64,000 bases of DNA. Source: Ophiostoma sp. CBS 140.51 (lineage: Eukaryota; Ascomycota; Sordariomycetes; Ophiostomatales; Ophiostomataceae). How positions within the stretch are numbered: the first letter of the stretch is position 1; each line of letters begins with the position of its first letter. The stretch covers positions 1 to 64,000 of the forward strand of contig JANSLP010000089.1 of NCBI GenBank assembly GCA_029298735.1, read 5' to 3'. The notes under the pieces are model-generated. The model had not been told where the DNA came from, made no database searches, and saw only the letters and a program-made list of their open reading frames with translations. Of the stretch, positions 33,738-45,368 are shown in pieces. Position numbers and translations under genes: made by a program.

Positions 33738-34448
33738 TTACAACGACTCCTTGATGTAGTTGAGCAGCAGAGGACCGATGCGCGAAGCAATAATCTTGTC
33801 GCCGTCAAGGTTGGGGTGGACACCGTCGCGGAGGTCGCTCGTGGGGAAGCCCGTGTTGCAGTCGGCAATCACAATGGGCGAGTCAGTGCTGTTGAGACCA
33901 GTAGCCCAAGCAGGGATGGCCTTGTTGATGTTGACAATGCCTGCGCTAGACAGCGGCAGCGGGATGACCTGGTCGACAATGATCTTGATCTTGGGGTTGG
34001 ACGCACGCGCCACCGTCACAATCTTGGTGTACGCCGCCATGATGTCGGCTGTCGTGTGGCCGCGCACCACATCGTTGGTGCCCAGCATGAACATGACAAT
34101 GTCGGCGGGTGTGCTGGCCATCCACTTGGTAATGTAGCTGTTGGCAATGTCAATGGCCAGCCAGCCCGAGTGGCCCTCGTGGTGCTGGTCCCAGTCGGCC
34201 GTCTGCGGCTTGCAGTTCTGCGGGTTGCTCTTTTGCGAGCCCACGTACTCGACCTTGTCGGCATACCCGGCCTCCGCAATCATGTCCCAGACAAGCGCGC
34301 GCCAGCAGGTAATCTCCGTGATACTGTCGCCCAGGGGCATGATGCGAAGCTTGCCGGCAGCCGGGGCGGCGGTCGCGAGCTCAGCAGGCGCAGCGACGGC
34401 CGAGCCGAGCAGGGCCGCGGCGGCCAGGAGCATAGACGGAGCGTGCAT
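33738..34448 (-). CDS. Secreted SGNH/GDSL esterase, CE3-like
   Basis: An intronless ORF of 236 residues. An N-terminal hydrophobic signal peptide ending near AVAAP points to secretion. The SGNH blocks are clear: GDSIT at 40-44 (nucleophile Ser42), the block II Gly in the EGHSGW region, GTND (block III Asn) and DGVHPN (Asp and His). The arrangement resembles carbohydrate esterase family 3, whose members deacetylate xylan, so it likely acts outside the cell on acetylated polysaccharides. The start is at MHAPSM because the longer upstream frame would bury the signal peptide. It belongs to a run of plant-matter-related enzymes together with the tannase-like gene at 38.5 kb. Confidence 0.88.
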   Translation of the reverse strand: MHAPSMLLAAAALLGSAVAAPAELATAAPAAGKLRIMPLGDSITEITCWRALVWDMIAEAGYADKVEYVGSQKSNPQNCKPQTADWDQHHEGHSGWLAIDIANSYITKWMASTPADIVMFMLGTNDVVRGHTTADIMAAYTKIVTVARASNPKIKIIVDQVIPLPLSSAGIVNINKAIPAWATGLNSTDSPIVIADCNTGFPTSDLRDGVHPNLDGDKIIASRIGPLLLNYIKESL

Positions 34449-36507
34449 GGTGGTGGTGGAGAGGTGAAACAACGAGAGTGAGAGAAAGCGAGGAAACGGT
34501 GAAAAAGAAGGAACAAAAAGAGTGAGGGTATTGCGATTGGAAATGGGCCGTTCGTCGGAAGAGAACAACAGCAAGCATCCAACATTCAGCGGGGACAGCA
34601 GGTATTTCTTCTTGAGTGAGCATCCAACAATATTACGAGTCAGGCGCCGGTTAAGACGGACTACGGCGGCTACAAGTTTTCAATTTTCTGTTTCGGACTC
34701 TTCTGCTAGACTTTCCAGGGACCGATTTAGATTGAGGGCATATGAATAAACGGTACACCGTGTAAGTCGCCCTCTTCCTCTCGCCCACTTTCTAGAACGC
34801 CATCCCTCAATGCAGCTACAGTGCTGCATCGTGGTCCGGCGGTAGGCACCGGACGATATATTATTTTGGGGGTTATAGGAGGAGAAACAGGGCCAAGAGG
34901 TTGCAAGGGAGGCACGTTTTTATTGTGCCTGAACCGGTGATGTTGGTTGTTGATGGATTTCGGTCTTTCCCATGAGGTCCAATATAGCCCTGTACTTACT
35001 TACTCGCGCCGACTCGCTCTCGCTCTGTTCATTTCTTGATGTTCGTGTGCTCCCATTCGAGGAATGGACCAGTCTTCCGGGATAAATGAGCCCCAATGCG
35101 CGGATCTCTGTTCGCCCGCCTCATTCTCCCGTCCCGGTGGCAATTTACAGTTATTGTAGTAAGGAAGGAAACACAGTGCTATTTTGTCTGTTTGTTTGGT
35201 CCGCCGTATAGTGGCAAAGCGATATAGTGCAGAGGCGGGATAGTGGCATAATGGACAACGGATATAGATTTAAAGGGCCACTATCCGGAGCAGCGGGGCC
35301 GGATTCGAAAAACAAAGCGGAAACGACGACCGATGGCGATCACGGAGGCCAATTTCAATGGAAGGTCCGTAGAAAACAGAAGACGCGGTGGAAGGAAAAT
35401 GGAAGAAAAATGGAAGAAAAATGGAAGACGGAGAGAAGCCCGTAGAATATAATAAGGGATAACAGTCTCAAAGGGGGTAATAGCAGGAAGGAAACATTCA
35501 ACATCATAACGTTTTAAGCGACAGAATAAGGAAGCATCAAGAAGGTCAAGCATTCACGCGCTTATTTACCTCTGAAAGGAACAGGATCCAACACATATAG
35601 GCCTCCTGACAGACCGCTTGACAGTCCGCTTTGAACATGGGGTTCCGAGATCCGATATCTAATTGAAGAGCCATCAACAGAAACAAGGTATGTCCAGTGC
35701 GTGCTCTCCTCACAGTACAACAGCAAAGGCAATATGGGTCTGCGGGTTCCTACAAGTTGCTTTAATCATTCAATCAACATCCAGGCCGGTGATGAGTGCC
35801 TCAACGGCCCAAGGGAACCGCCGGCGGCGAGAGCCAGCACGGATATCAATAAGCCAATAAGCATGGACGGAACTGACAAAAGGGAGCATGAGGTGGATGT
35901 AAACAGACGAAAGGGGGAGAAGAAGAAAAATATATTATCCGACAACAAGTCAGCCAATATCAAGTGAGAACACTATTTTTGCATGGACGACATGCTACAT
36001 GTCTCCCCATGGGGAGTCCATGTCGTGGGCTTGTCCTCAACCCCTGCACGTCAAGCCTCTCGTCGGAGAGTCAGCCGGCGCCGGCACCGGGACCTTGTTT
36101 AGTCCAGTCCCAATCTATCTTTAGAGATACCTGGACGAATAGCATGACAGGCACGCCAGGCACACAATATCAAGGTTGTGACCGCCGACTGTTCTCAGAG
36201 GTGGGGGGGGGTGCATTGATGACTTCCGGGGAAATGGAACGAACATGCCTGGCCTTGTAAACAGGAGTCCTTCCCCCTTGTCCCGATAAGGATGCAACGT
36301 TCACAAGACGACAAGCAAAATGACAGTAGCTAATGACACAAAACAAGGTTCGGAACAATAGGTACCGGGTACTTCGGAGAGAAGAACCTGGGGAGCAGGA
36401 CAATCATCGTAGATATGGAGGATATGGTGAATATGGAGAAACAAAGGAAACGTGGAAGGTTCAGAGGGCATGGAGAACCTGGGGAGCCTGGAGACGCGTG
36501 TTCGCCC
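34449..36507. other. 2.1-kb stretch without a supported gene
   Basis: CE3 promoter on the left, 3' flank of the FMN dehydrogenase on the right. There are short tandem repeats of GGAAGAAAAAT near 35395-35425 and ATATGGAGG-like units near 36413-36440. An 88-codon ORF at 35701-35967 is hydrophilic but unlike any family I know. Confidence 0.6.
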
Positions 36508-38001
36508 CTACAGTTTAGCCCGCTCGATGCCAAACTCGCTCAGGTCCAGGTACCGTTCGTCCAGCTGTGCCACGTCTGCAACACCCAGCAGCCGCAGCGT
36601 TGTCTGGATTTCGTTGCTGAGGATCTGTACAGCACGCAGGGCACCCGCTGTGCCATAGGCACTCAGGGCATACAAAAACCCGCGGCCCAGCCCAACAGCA
36701 CGCGCTCCCAAACAGAGAGCCTTGACAACATCAGTGCCACGCAGGACACCGCCATCAACGTAGACTGGCAGCTGGTCAAACACCTGAGGTGCACGGCGTC
36801 GAATGTCCAGCAGGGTCTGAACACTTGTGGGCGCGTAGTCGAGCTGGCGGCCACCATGGTTGGAGAGGTAGATGCCGTCCACTAGTCGCTTGCCGTCAGG
36901 ACCTATTTGCTGTGTGGCCAACAGAGCGTCTTCAGCCGTCTGTATGCCCTTTAGCAGGATAGGATGCTCGGGACCCCAACAGTGACGGATCCATGGCAAG
37001 TCAGACCATTCAAATGTCGCATTGTGTGCTGCTCGTAGTGTCCCCGGCTCTTGGCTAGGAAGAGGGGGCAGTGTCTCCTCTGTATCCTCTTTACCCTTAT
37101 TCTCAGAGTCACCCCCATCTGCCGCTGCTGCCAAAGCCTGAAACTGGTCGTCGTCGTCACGCTTTCCGATCACAGGTGCATCAACTGTCACAACCAGCGC
37201 CTGGTACCCGGCCTTTTTAGCCACCGCAATCAGCTTTTCAGCATCCTTCTTGACACGCGGAATGTACAACTGAAAGAACATGGCACCGCCACGCTTGTGC
37301 GGGTCGTTGAAAAACTCGGCTGCAATGTCTGGCGCCGTCATCGATGCATACGTGCTCACGCACTGCGCAATGTCCATTCTCGCTGCCGTGCGCGCCAAGC
37401 ACAACTCGCCGTCTGGGTGACCAAAACGCGCGTGTGCTGCTGGCGAAATGAAGATGGGCAGGCTGCTATCGAAACCCATGACATTTGTGCGCATCCTGGG
37501 CGTTGGGCTGACGTTGATGAGCACACGAGGCTGCAAACCGATACGGGACCAGTCACGTCGATTGCGGTCGCGTGAGTATCGTGTTTCGGCACCACTATGA
37601 TAGTATGCGGCCGCACGAGGCGATAACTTGATTGCAGCGACCTGCGCAAGGTCCTCAAGGGACATACACGCAGAGAGAGGAAGAATGACAGGTGCCGACG
37701 TTGTCATTATGAGCGGTGATGTCGACGTCTGTATTTCGGGTGTTGTCGCAGTAGGTTCTGGCTCCAATGTGAGGTCGTCTACTGGCCCAAGATGCTTGTC
37801 CTTTGGCAGAGATTCAATGGTGCCAAGTGGGTGCAGCGGTTCGTACTCAGCCGTTGCATCGCGGCCGGCAAACCGTAAGATCGATCGTGCACCGCCTGGG
37901 TGCTCGTCGAGAAATTCTGTTACGTCGTACGCCTTGCCTGACACAATCACCCAGCAGGACGACCGCGAGTTGTGCGCAGCGACGTCGGCGACAGACGGCA
38001 T
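36508..38001 (-). CDS. Cytochrome b5-FMN 2-hydroxyacid dehydrogenase (flavocytochrome b2-like) ending in AKL
   Basis: An intronless ORF of 497 residues. Residues 1-80 form a cytochrome b5 domain with the two haem-ligating His (His34 in DEHPGG and His57 in EPLHPLG). A linker of about 30 residues leads into an FMN-dependent alpha-hydroxyacid dehydrogenase barrel with LVVTVDAPVIGKR, the PILLKGI strand and the active-site LSNHGGRQLD (catalytic His and substrate Arg), then VYVDGGVLRGTDVVKAL and GLGRGFLYAL for phosphate binding. It should oxidise L-lactate, glycolate or a similar hydroxy acid. Unlike yeast Cyb2 it has no mitochondrial presequence: the b5 domain starts at residue 4. Its last three residues, AKL, fit the type 1 peroxisomal signal. 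The cytosolic or peroxisomal electron acceptor is unknown. Confidence 0.9.
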   Translation of the reverse strand: MPSVADVAAHNSRSSCWVIVSGKAYDVTEFLDEHPGGARSILRFAGRDATAEYEPLHPLGTIESLPKDKHLGPVDDLTLEPEPTATTPEIQTSTSPLIMTTSAPVILPLSACMSLEDLAQVAAIKLSPRAAAYYHSGAETRYSRDRNRRDWSRIGLQPRVLINVSPTPRMRTNVMGFDSSLPIFISPAAHARFGHPDGELCLARTAARMDIAQCVSTYASMTAPDIAAEFFNDPHKRGGAMFFQLYIPRVKKDAEKLIAVAKKAGYQALVVTVDAPVIGKRDDDDQFQALAAAADGGDSENKGKEDTEETLPPLPSQEPGTLRAAHNATFEWSDLPWIRHCWGPEHPILLKGIQTAEDALLATQQIGPDGKRLVDGIYLSNHGGRQLDYAPTSVQTLLDIRRRAPQVFDQLPVYVDGGVLRGTDVVKALCLGARAVGLGRGFLYALSAYGTAGALRAVQILSNEIQTTLRLLGVADVAQLDERYLDLSEFGIERAKL

Positions 38002-38545
38002 GAGTCTTGATGAGGTTGTGGTTGTTGACGAGGGTTGCGATTATGGGCTGTCGTAATCGGTGGACTTGGTATCTTCGAAAAATTGATGTTTGATTGACTC
38101 TCGGTTTTCTGATGCCTCCTCCTCCTCCTCTGCCTCCGCTTCGGCAATGCCACCATGCAGGCTGTTGAAAACGCCATCTCCGTCTTTCCTGGCTTTGTCT
38201 AAGCCCACAAGGTTGCCCCCTGGTCGGCCGTATCAATGGGGTGGGCGGGTCTCCGTTCCCGGTGCGGAGACCTGCATAAGCTATCGCGGAAACAACAAAT
38301 CAAGTATCGCGCAAAGACACCAGCGAGCAAATCATATGGCTTCAAAGTCCAAGCGGTCCCATTAAATATTCAAAATGGAGAAATGGAGGTATGAGAATAA
38401 ATAAAATAAAACATTACTGAAATATCCAAGAATTGAAGTATAAATTATATAACATGAATGAAATCATCGTGAACTTGTTCATTGCCTCAACTGGCATTTT
38501 TTCGCAACTCTCCATTTTCAACGTGACTATGATTTGCTTCCCCGC
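38002..38545. other. Intergenic: dehydrogenase promoter and tannase 3' flank
   Basis: About 0.5 kb. It has a (CTC)n-rich patch near 38112-38135 and an A/T-rich stretch at 38360-38460 that likely ends the tannase transcript. No ORF of interest. Confidence 0.5.
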
Positions 38546-40350
38546 TTAGTACACCGGCAGGCGGAAGGCACTGAGGTCGTAGGTGAAGCTCTCGACGGAC
38601 GAGTTGCTCTCGACACAAGTGAAGTTGGCGCCCTCGTTGACCCACAGCGGGCGCAGCGGCCAGCGGCACAGCGTGTCAATGTCGCCGGTGCCCGCCAGAG
38701 TGTCCGGGACGACGCCGTTCTCAACCCAGTCAATCACCGTCTGCAGCGAGGTCTGCGGCCAGGGACCGTTGGGCTGGTACGAGTTGGTGGCGCAGTGGCC
38801 GGCGCCGGGGACCAGGTACAGGTGGTAAAAGTCGTCCATGGCAGCGGTGCTCTGCTTCAGCGACTGGCCTGCGAACGTGATCTGGCGCACCGACTCCCAG
38901 TAGCGGACCGACGACGCGGTCGGGATGGAAAAGTCCTGCTCGCCGTGGAAGTGGATAACCTTACCACCGGCGGCCTTGAAGTCCGTCAGGTCTGGGTAGG
39001 TCGTCTGCAGGATGTCGCCGTAAATGTTCATGGACTCCACCATCCATTCCTTGAGCGTGTCGTACGTAACATTGTTGAGGTTGGGCAGGTTGTCCTCCTT
39101 CAGCTTGTTCAGGAACTGCGCGACCCAGATACCGCCTAGGCCGCTGACAGACAGGCCCCAGGTGTCGCTTGTTGCGTTGTAGGCCGCGTCAAGATCATCG
39201 AAGCTCGAGCCCGGCTGGTAGCTGAAATAGACGAGGTTGCCGTCAGAGTCTTGCAGACCCGCCCAGTAGGCCCGGACCAGAGTAATTGCCTCTGCCGTGA
39301 TGTTGCCCTCCTGAGCGGGTGTCGCTGATGACTGCATACCGCCCGCCGCGGCCGCACATGAGTAGGGCGTGCCGACCATGCCGTTGAGGTCGAGGTTGTC
39401 AAGGCACAGGTCGGAGCGCGAAACGATACCGTCCGTCTTGCCGTCAAGCGGGTCGCAGCTCTCAATCGTCAGGTTCATAATCTTCTCCAGCTCGCAGCTG
39501 CTCGGGAAGTAGCCCTGGGTCTGCTCGATGACATTGCCCGACAGATGGTTGACCTGCTGCTGGGCCCAGCGGAAGGCCGGGGCGCCGACGGCGATGCCGT
39601 CAAACTGGTCCGGGTAGCGCTGGACCTGGCTCCAACCCTCGCGACCGCCCTCAGAGCAGCCCTGGTAGTAGGAGTAGACCTTGGAGCTGTCCGAGACATT
39701 GTAAATGTTACGCGTCAGCTGCTTGCCGATGGTGGCCAGCTCGTGGTGGGCCTGGTAGCCGAACATGTAGGTGGCCTGCCAGTTGACGGTGCCGTTCTCA
39801 ACGAGAGCCACGTCGCTGAACTGGGTGTTGAAGCTGCCGAAGCCGCCATCCGTCAAGCCTCCAACACTAGAGCAAGACCGGTATTAGTAAAATGTGGGTG
39901 GGAGGTGGGAGAAAAAGGTTATGCGCATATGACGACTTACCCTCCAACAATGACACCGGTAGGGATGCTCTGGGAGCCCGAGTTGATTGCCCAGCCGCCG
40001 CCACCAGTCGAGACATAGCGATTCTGGAACTGGCCTGGGGCGGGAAGCCAGTACTGCACATGCACAATGTCGTTGTCGAGACCATTGTGAGAGTAGGCAA
40101 AGGTCAGGTTGCAGTAGTCAAAGGTGCTCGTGGGGTAGAAGATGGACGATGCCGTGAAGTTGGTCACCAGCTGGGTCGTGACGGATGTGGTGTCAATGGT
40201 GACGCCCTGGACAGCATCGAGGGGCAGAGCGGCGACAGCATAGTCGGACGAGCAGATGTCGCTCAGCGAGGCTGTGGCCGAGACGGCCTTGGCAGCAGAG
40301 AGCAGGACGGCCGCAGCCGCCGAGCCACGTGAGGTGGAGGCAGGGCGCAT
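38546..40350 (-). CDS. Secreted tannase/feruloyl esterase family protein
   Basis: Two exons (40350-39941, 39866-38546) joined over a 74-nt intron give 576 residues, the usual size of fungal tannase-family enzymes. A signal peptide (hydrophobic Ala/Val/Leu stretch, residues about 8-28) indicates secretion. The catalytic Ser lies in YQGCSEGGR, whose adjacent Cys pairs with the Cys beside the catalytic His in GAGHC (the CS-D-HC motif of this family). A Ca-site-like acidic loop (CDPLDGKTDGI) is also present. Many N-glycosylation sequons (for example NFT, NLT, NVS, NIT) fit an extracellular protein. It would hydrolyse ester bonds of gallic, ferulic or p-coumaric acid in plant material; tannase versus feruloyl esterase cannot be decided by eye. 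Confidence 0.92.
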
Positions 40351-42168
40351 CTTGGCAACGGGGTGAACAAGAACCAGAGTAGGAGACAAAAGACGGAGGC
40401 AAGGGCAAAGGAGGCGAAGATGCAGGGCCGAGAGCAGAGGATGAGGAGCGAAGGAGTCGGATGTTCTTCTTGGCAAAGACACGGACGGATCGCGACTTTA
40501 AGTACTGATCGGCGGGAGATGTATGGTTCCGATGACAACAATAAAAGAATGACTGGGGTTGGGCTGGCAGGGGCTCAGTCGAGAGGAAATTATGAAGATG
40601 AGGCAGAATTCCCGTCAACGTTGGACAGATTGCCGTCGACCGGGAAGAAAGCAGCAGAGAAGCCGGAAAATGAGTGCAAGCGATGGGCAAGCGAGGAAGC
40701 GAACGAGCCAACAATGAGGGGAAGGTGCATCAAACCTTTCCCGCATTGGGAGGGAGGGAGGTCAGCGGGATGTAAATATGAAGGATGTGGAGGTTACAAG
40801 TATGGATTGCATCACGTTCACCTTGCCAGAAGCTTCGAAGGCAACCTTTCCCTCACTCCTGCTATCAAATCTGGCCGCCATCGATCACCAGGCCTTGCCG
40901 TCCGGTCCAGAGGAGACGACGTCAGGCATCCTTCTATTTCCTCTCATTTTTGGAGCTATTGCGTGGCATTGGTTGGCAGTTGACAATGGCCCATCAAAGC
41001 TCGTGGTTTGTGTAGCTATCGTCATTAGTGTGCGGGGAATCCAACTGGGGATGTCTTCAATGCCGTGTGAATGCCGTGCGGAGAACAGGGCGGAGAACAG
41101 GACGGGCGCGGTGTGCGACGCTGGCTCGACTGGGCCCATGTTCGGGCAGGATAAACACGATCCGATAGGCTGGCGGCGACGAATCTGGTGACAGGGGGCC
41201 ATGTTAGCGATTGAGAAAGACCGAGAAAGATGGTGGCGATGAGGTAAAATAGGACAAAAAGGAAAGAGGGAAAACACAAAAAAGGTCATAAAAAGACATA
41301 ATAAAAACAAGAGAGACGGAACCTGCCATGGCTCGCATGGGTCAACGACAAGTTGCTGCTTGTGGAGTTGCATCTGATATCATCCTCCTTTCCCAATCCG
41401 TACAGTCATGCTATGGCGCGCGTAAATACTCCGTATAGAGCCAGGATCAGAGGGCACATAAATGAAAGGCCAAAGCGAAAGACCGAAAAGTAAAGCCGTT
41501 AAGGTCGGTTAAGCTTGATAAGTTTGATTGAGAGCGGCGAGGCGACAAAGAGAAAACAAACGTCGAGATGACGCGTAACCCGGTGTCGGCTGGTGTCGTA
41601 TGGCCGAGAACCCACTCTGTGGCCCTGGTCGCCCGTGGGTTTTAATCGTTGGGATGATAATGCTGCCCTGTCGATAACATGGTTAGTATGTAGGAAAAAA
41701 AGGCCAGAGGTGCGACAGAAATAATGGGAAAGAAACAAAAGTGACGCTTATTTTCTGCGAAAACAAAAATGTCGATCAGAAGCTGCCTGCAATGAGGTAT
41801 TTGTAGGGTTTCTTTACTGATGGGTGCACGGTGCTGTTGTAATTGCCAGGTGGAAATCGGTGGATGAAGGTGGCGCAAGCTGTTGTCGATCGTTGGAGAT
41901 ACAGTGGACATGGAAGATGAAGCAGACGAGGCTCACAATACACCGAAAACGCGAAGATGCGAAGATGCAAAGGTAAAGACCGAACGGGGTCAGATTTGCT
42001 GACATAAGGAAAACAAACACAACGGGAAGGAAGCACACACAATGTAAACGGAAGGAAGCACCACGATGTACTCCGTACTCCGTAATAAGAACAACATGGA
42101 ATTGCACGTGATTAAGCTGATGTCAGATGCTTATGCCCCCTGCCCTCACCAGGTTCGATCTCCACCCC
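40351..42168. other. 1.8-kb stretch without a supported gene
   Basis: Left part is the tannase promoter (C/T-rich on its strand). The rest has A-rich patches and a short GCGGAGAACAGG repeat near 41087-41105. No domain in any ORF. Confidence 0.6.
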
Positions 42169-43836
42169 TCAGTTGGCCAAATACAGCGCCTGGACATTGC
42201 AGTATTGCTTCAACCCCTCGATGCCGCCCTCTGCACCCAGACCCGACCACTTGTGACCACCAAAAGGCGCCGACGGATGCGACATCATGTGCGTGTTGAC
42301 CCACACATTGCCGGCCTCGAGCTGCCGCGCGACTTCGCCTGCATGCCTCAGATCGCCAGACCAGACTGACGCTCCCAAACCGAGACGCGTGTCGTTGGCG
42401 CGGCGCAACACATCTGCCTCGTCAGACCACTTGAGCAGCGGCACAATGGGTCCAAAAGCTTCCTCGACGACGACACGGGCTGTGTCGGGCGGGTTGTCGA
42501 CAACGACGGGACGCACGAAGAAGCCCTTGCCGGCGGCGGCTGTGTCGGTGGCCGAGTTGAGCGTGGCATCGCCGCCGACGACGTCGAGTTTTGTGTCGCG
42601 CACATCAGCCAGCAGCGTCTGCACATGACGGTACTGCAGCTCTGTGGTGAGCGGGCCCATGAAGGGGGCCGTCTTTCCGTCGGCATCTACCCCGTTAAAG
42701 CCATCGCCATACGGCAACGCACTGGCCGTTGCGACAAAGGCGGCGCGGAAGGCATCATAGATGTCGGCATGGACATACACGCGCTTGATGCTGATGCAGA
42801 TCTGGCCCGTGTTGAAGAAGCACGACTGGGCGAGAGTGGCGGCGGTCTTGGCTACATCATCAACGTCTGGGAAGACAATGGCTGCGTCGTTGCCACCGAG
42901 CTCGAGCGTGACTCTCTTCAACGTGCGGCTGCAGCTCTCCATGACGCGCTTTCCCGTGGCGACAGAGCCGGTGAAGCTGACCTTGTCGATACCCGGATGC
43001 TCAGTCAGCCAGGGCCCGAGACGGTCATCGCCGCTGAGGCACTGGACGACTCCCGGAGGGAAGAACTGTTGAGCCAATTCAACCATCTTGAGGTTGGCAC
43101 AGGGCGTGAAGGGCGACGGCTTCATGATGAAGGTGTTACCCGTGATGACGGCAGACGACAACTTGAGAGCGGCTGTGAGGGTAAGTCAGTCTACTAACAA
43201 TACAGTATAGGAAAATGGGAGACAAAAAAGATATATCGAAACGTACCAAGGCCGACAGGAACTATATTATGGTCAGTATGCGGTACACCTAACTAGAACC
43301 GACAGAAGCACTCATAAACCCATGGACGACTTACAGTTCCACGGCACAATACCGCACGCCACACCGATCGGCGTGAACCGCTTAAGGACCGTTTGTCCGC
43401 CACTGGCCTTGTCGTCAGCGACCACCTCGTCCTTGAGCTCAAGCGCAGCCGTCTGCTTCACCCGCTCCACTGTCGTGGCCACCTCCATACGTGTCAGCGC
43501 CAGCGGGCGCCCCTGCTCCCGCGTCAGCATCGTGGCGAACCCTTCGAGGTTGGCCCCGAGGGCGTCGGCGTATGCTTCAAGGGCGGCACGGCGTTGGGCA
43601 TGATGCACGTTACGCCATGTACCAAACGCCGTGCGCGCAGCCTGAACGGCACAGTCGACATCGGCCTCGGTCGATACAGGGACCTCGGGGTTGGCCTCAA
43701 GTGTCGACGGGTTTGTGCTGTGGCGCGTGGCCTCTGTTGTCATCTTCTGGCCGTCGATAATGTTGTAGAAAGTGGTGAAGTCGAGCAGCACCGAAGTCGG
43801 GCCCGCCTCAGTTGTTGTCGCAGTCGCAGTAGGCAT
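42169..43836 (-). CDS. NAD(P)-dependent aldehyde dehydrogenase
   Basis: Three exons (43836-43335, 43261-43247, 43172-42169) give 506 residues; introns of 73 and 74 nt flank a 15-nt exon that encodes PVGL with split codons at each side. With it, the sequence reads PWNFPVGLAALKLSSA, the expected ALDH cofactor-site helix; without it the frame closes badly. Other landmarks: VSFTGSVATGKRV, the Glu motif LELGGND, the catalytic Cys in NTGQICIS, EEAFGPIVPLL and PFGGHKWSG. It oxidises an aldehyde to its acid in the cytosol. Start at MPTATA because the upstream Met extension lacks family similarity. It may handle aldehydes from plant phenolics or amines given the neighbours, which is only inference. 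Confidence 0.92.
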
Positions 43837-45368
43837 GGTGAGAGAGGACGGAATGGTGTTTGTTTCAATGTTTGTGTTGTTTGGTATCACGATACGTGGA
43901 CTCGTCTGTTGCCTGGCTGCCAGCAGTGCTTTATTTCCTAACCTTCCTTGTATGCTTTCAATTGCCACACCATTTCACTGTCTCGTATCCTTTAACAATT
44001 TACTTGTTCAAATACAACCTGCATCTCGACCAGACCTCCTCTTTTTGCACGCTCTTGGCTCTGCCCTACCCCGCGCGGCCTGTCCTCATGGGGTCCGGCT
44101 AGTATTGACTCGGCACGCGGCTGCGAATCCACTTTTTTCTAGATCGACCCCGGTTAGTAGACAGAAACCATTGTGGTCTCCGGAGCCTTAATAGACCATT
44201 TTCCCCATACAGCGAGGGACGAGGGTTGTACGAATAGGAAAATAAGGATGCATCGGATGAGTGAGACGGGCTTGATAGGCAAAGAGCATGTTTCTGGTTG
44301 TCGAAACTTGCTTTCGATGCATGTCAGATCGCCTGTCCGGAGACGCATGTCAGACTTTATGTTTCCTTTCGGCGGGATAAGCCGCTGGCTATGTTGTAGA
44401 TATATTGTTCGATTCGGAGACACGGGACGCTCTCTTTAACAGAATATATCTTTCTCACACTGGTGCGATGCGCCGTTTGCTATGTCACTGATCTTGGGCG
44501 GTTGGCGGCGGTTATCTACACAGTACGGGTGTGATTCGTTTTTTTTTATTTACTATACGATGCTGCAATGTCGTCTTTTGGTCTTTGGTTTTTTGTACTT
44601 TGAATTTGGAAGACAAAAGATTTGCGACAAATGCATTCATCTCGCAAAAACAAGCCTCGCAACTTCTTGCCTTTCGAGAATTACTATTCGCACAGAGCGC
44701 AAGTTGTTTTCCCCGTCCCTCTTCCTTTTCGGCCTCTCTCCTCCATGGGCGGCCCCACAAAAATGCCTCGTTCTCCACTTATTTCATCAGCATCGACTTA
44801 CACAGATTCTCCCAAGACGTCGTGATACGAAAGTACGTCGGCGTCACCGGAAGACAAAGTCTGCTTTTTATAACACTTAATAGTAGATCTCTTGTGTGCA
44901 TCCTATGTATTAGTTTATTCTCTTTTTTGTGAAATCTTGTCCATAATGCTGAAAAATCTAGATTGAATACTTTTTCGATTTTTTTTACCAGCTCATGTAT
45001 CAACAATGCTGGATATTTTCAACTAAAGAACCTAAGTCGTTACAGGAGGTGCTTCGGGTGGCTTTGAGAGCAAAAGATGTGATGTTACATACGTGTCGCC
45101 GGTTGAGCTTGTTCTTCAGGATATTGAAGAGCTGATGGGCAAAAAGGTCCGATACTGTGATATGATAAGGAGATAACCACATGAGAAAAACAATTGGTTT
45201 TTGCAATGGTGATGTACGGAAAAATCTAGCTCGAGATCATCCTCATATAAATTGTTATTGTGGACCCTTGGACTACCGTAGAAGATTGATCCTCTCCCAG
45301 CTTGTATGTAATACCATCCAGGTGATGTGCAGTGTATGGGCTACTTCGTGTTATGTTGACGCCAGAAA
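43837..45368. other. 1.5-kb stretch without a supported gene
   Basis: Promoter of the aldehyde dehydrogenase on the left; A/T-rich DNA from 44480 on. Short ORFs at 44482-44932 and on the reverse strand at 44779-45206 have no recognisable domain. I see nothing that I can support. Confidence 0.55.

Noticed and set aside
33816..34481. Forward ORF of 221 codons
   Set aside because: Antisense to the CE3 esterase; Val/Arg/Gly-rich shadow.
38534..39139. Forward ORF of 201 codons
   Set aside because: Antisense to the tannase-family gene, without motifs.
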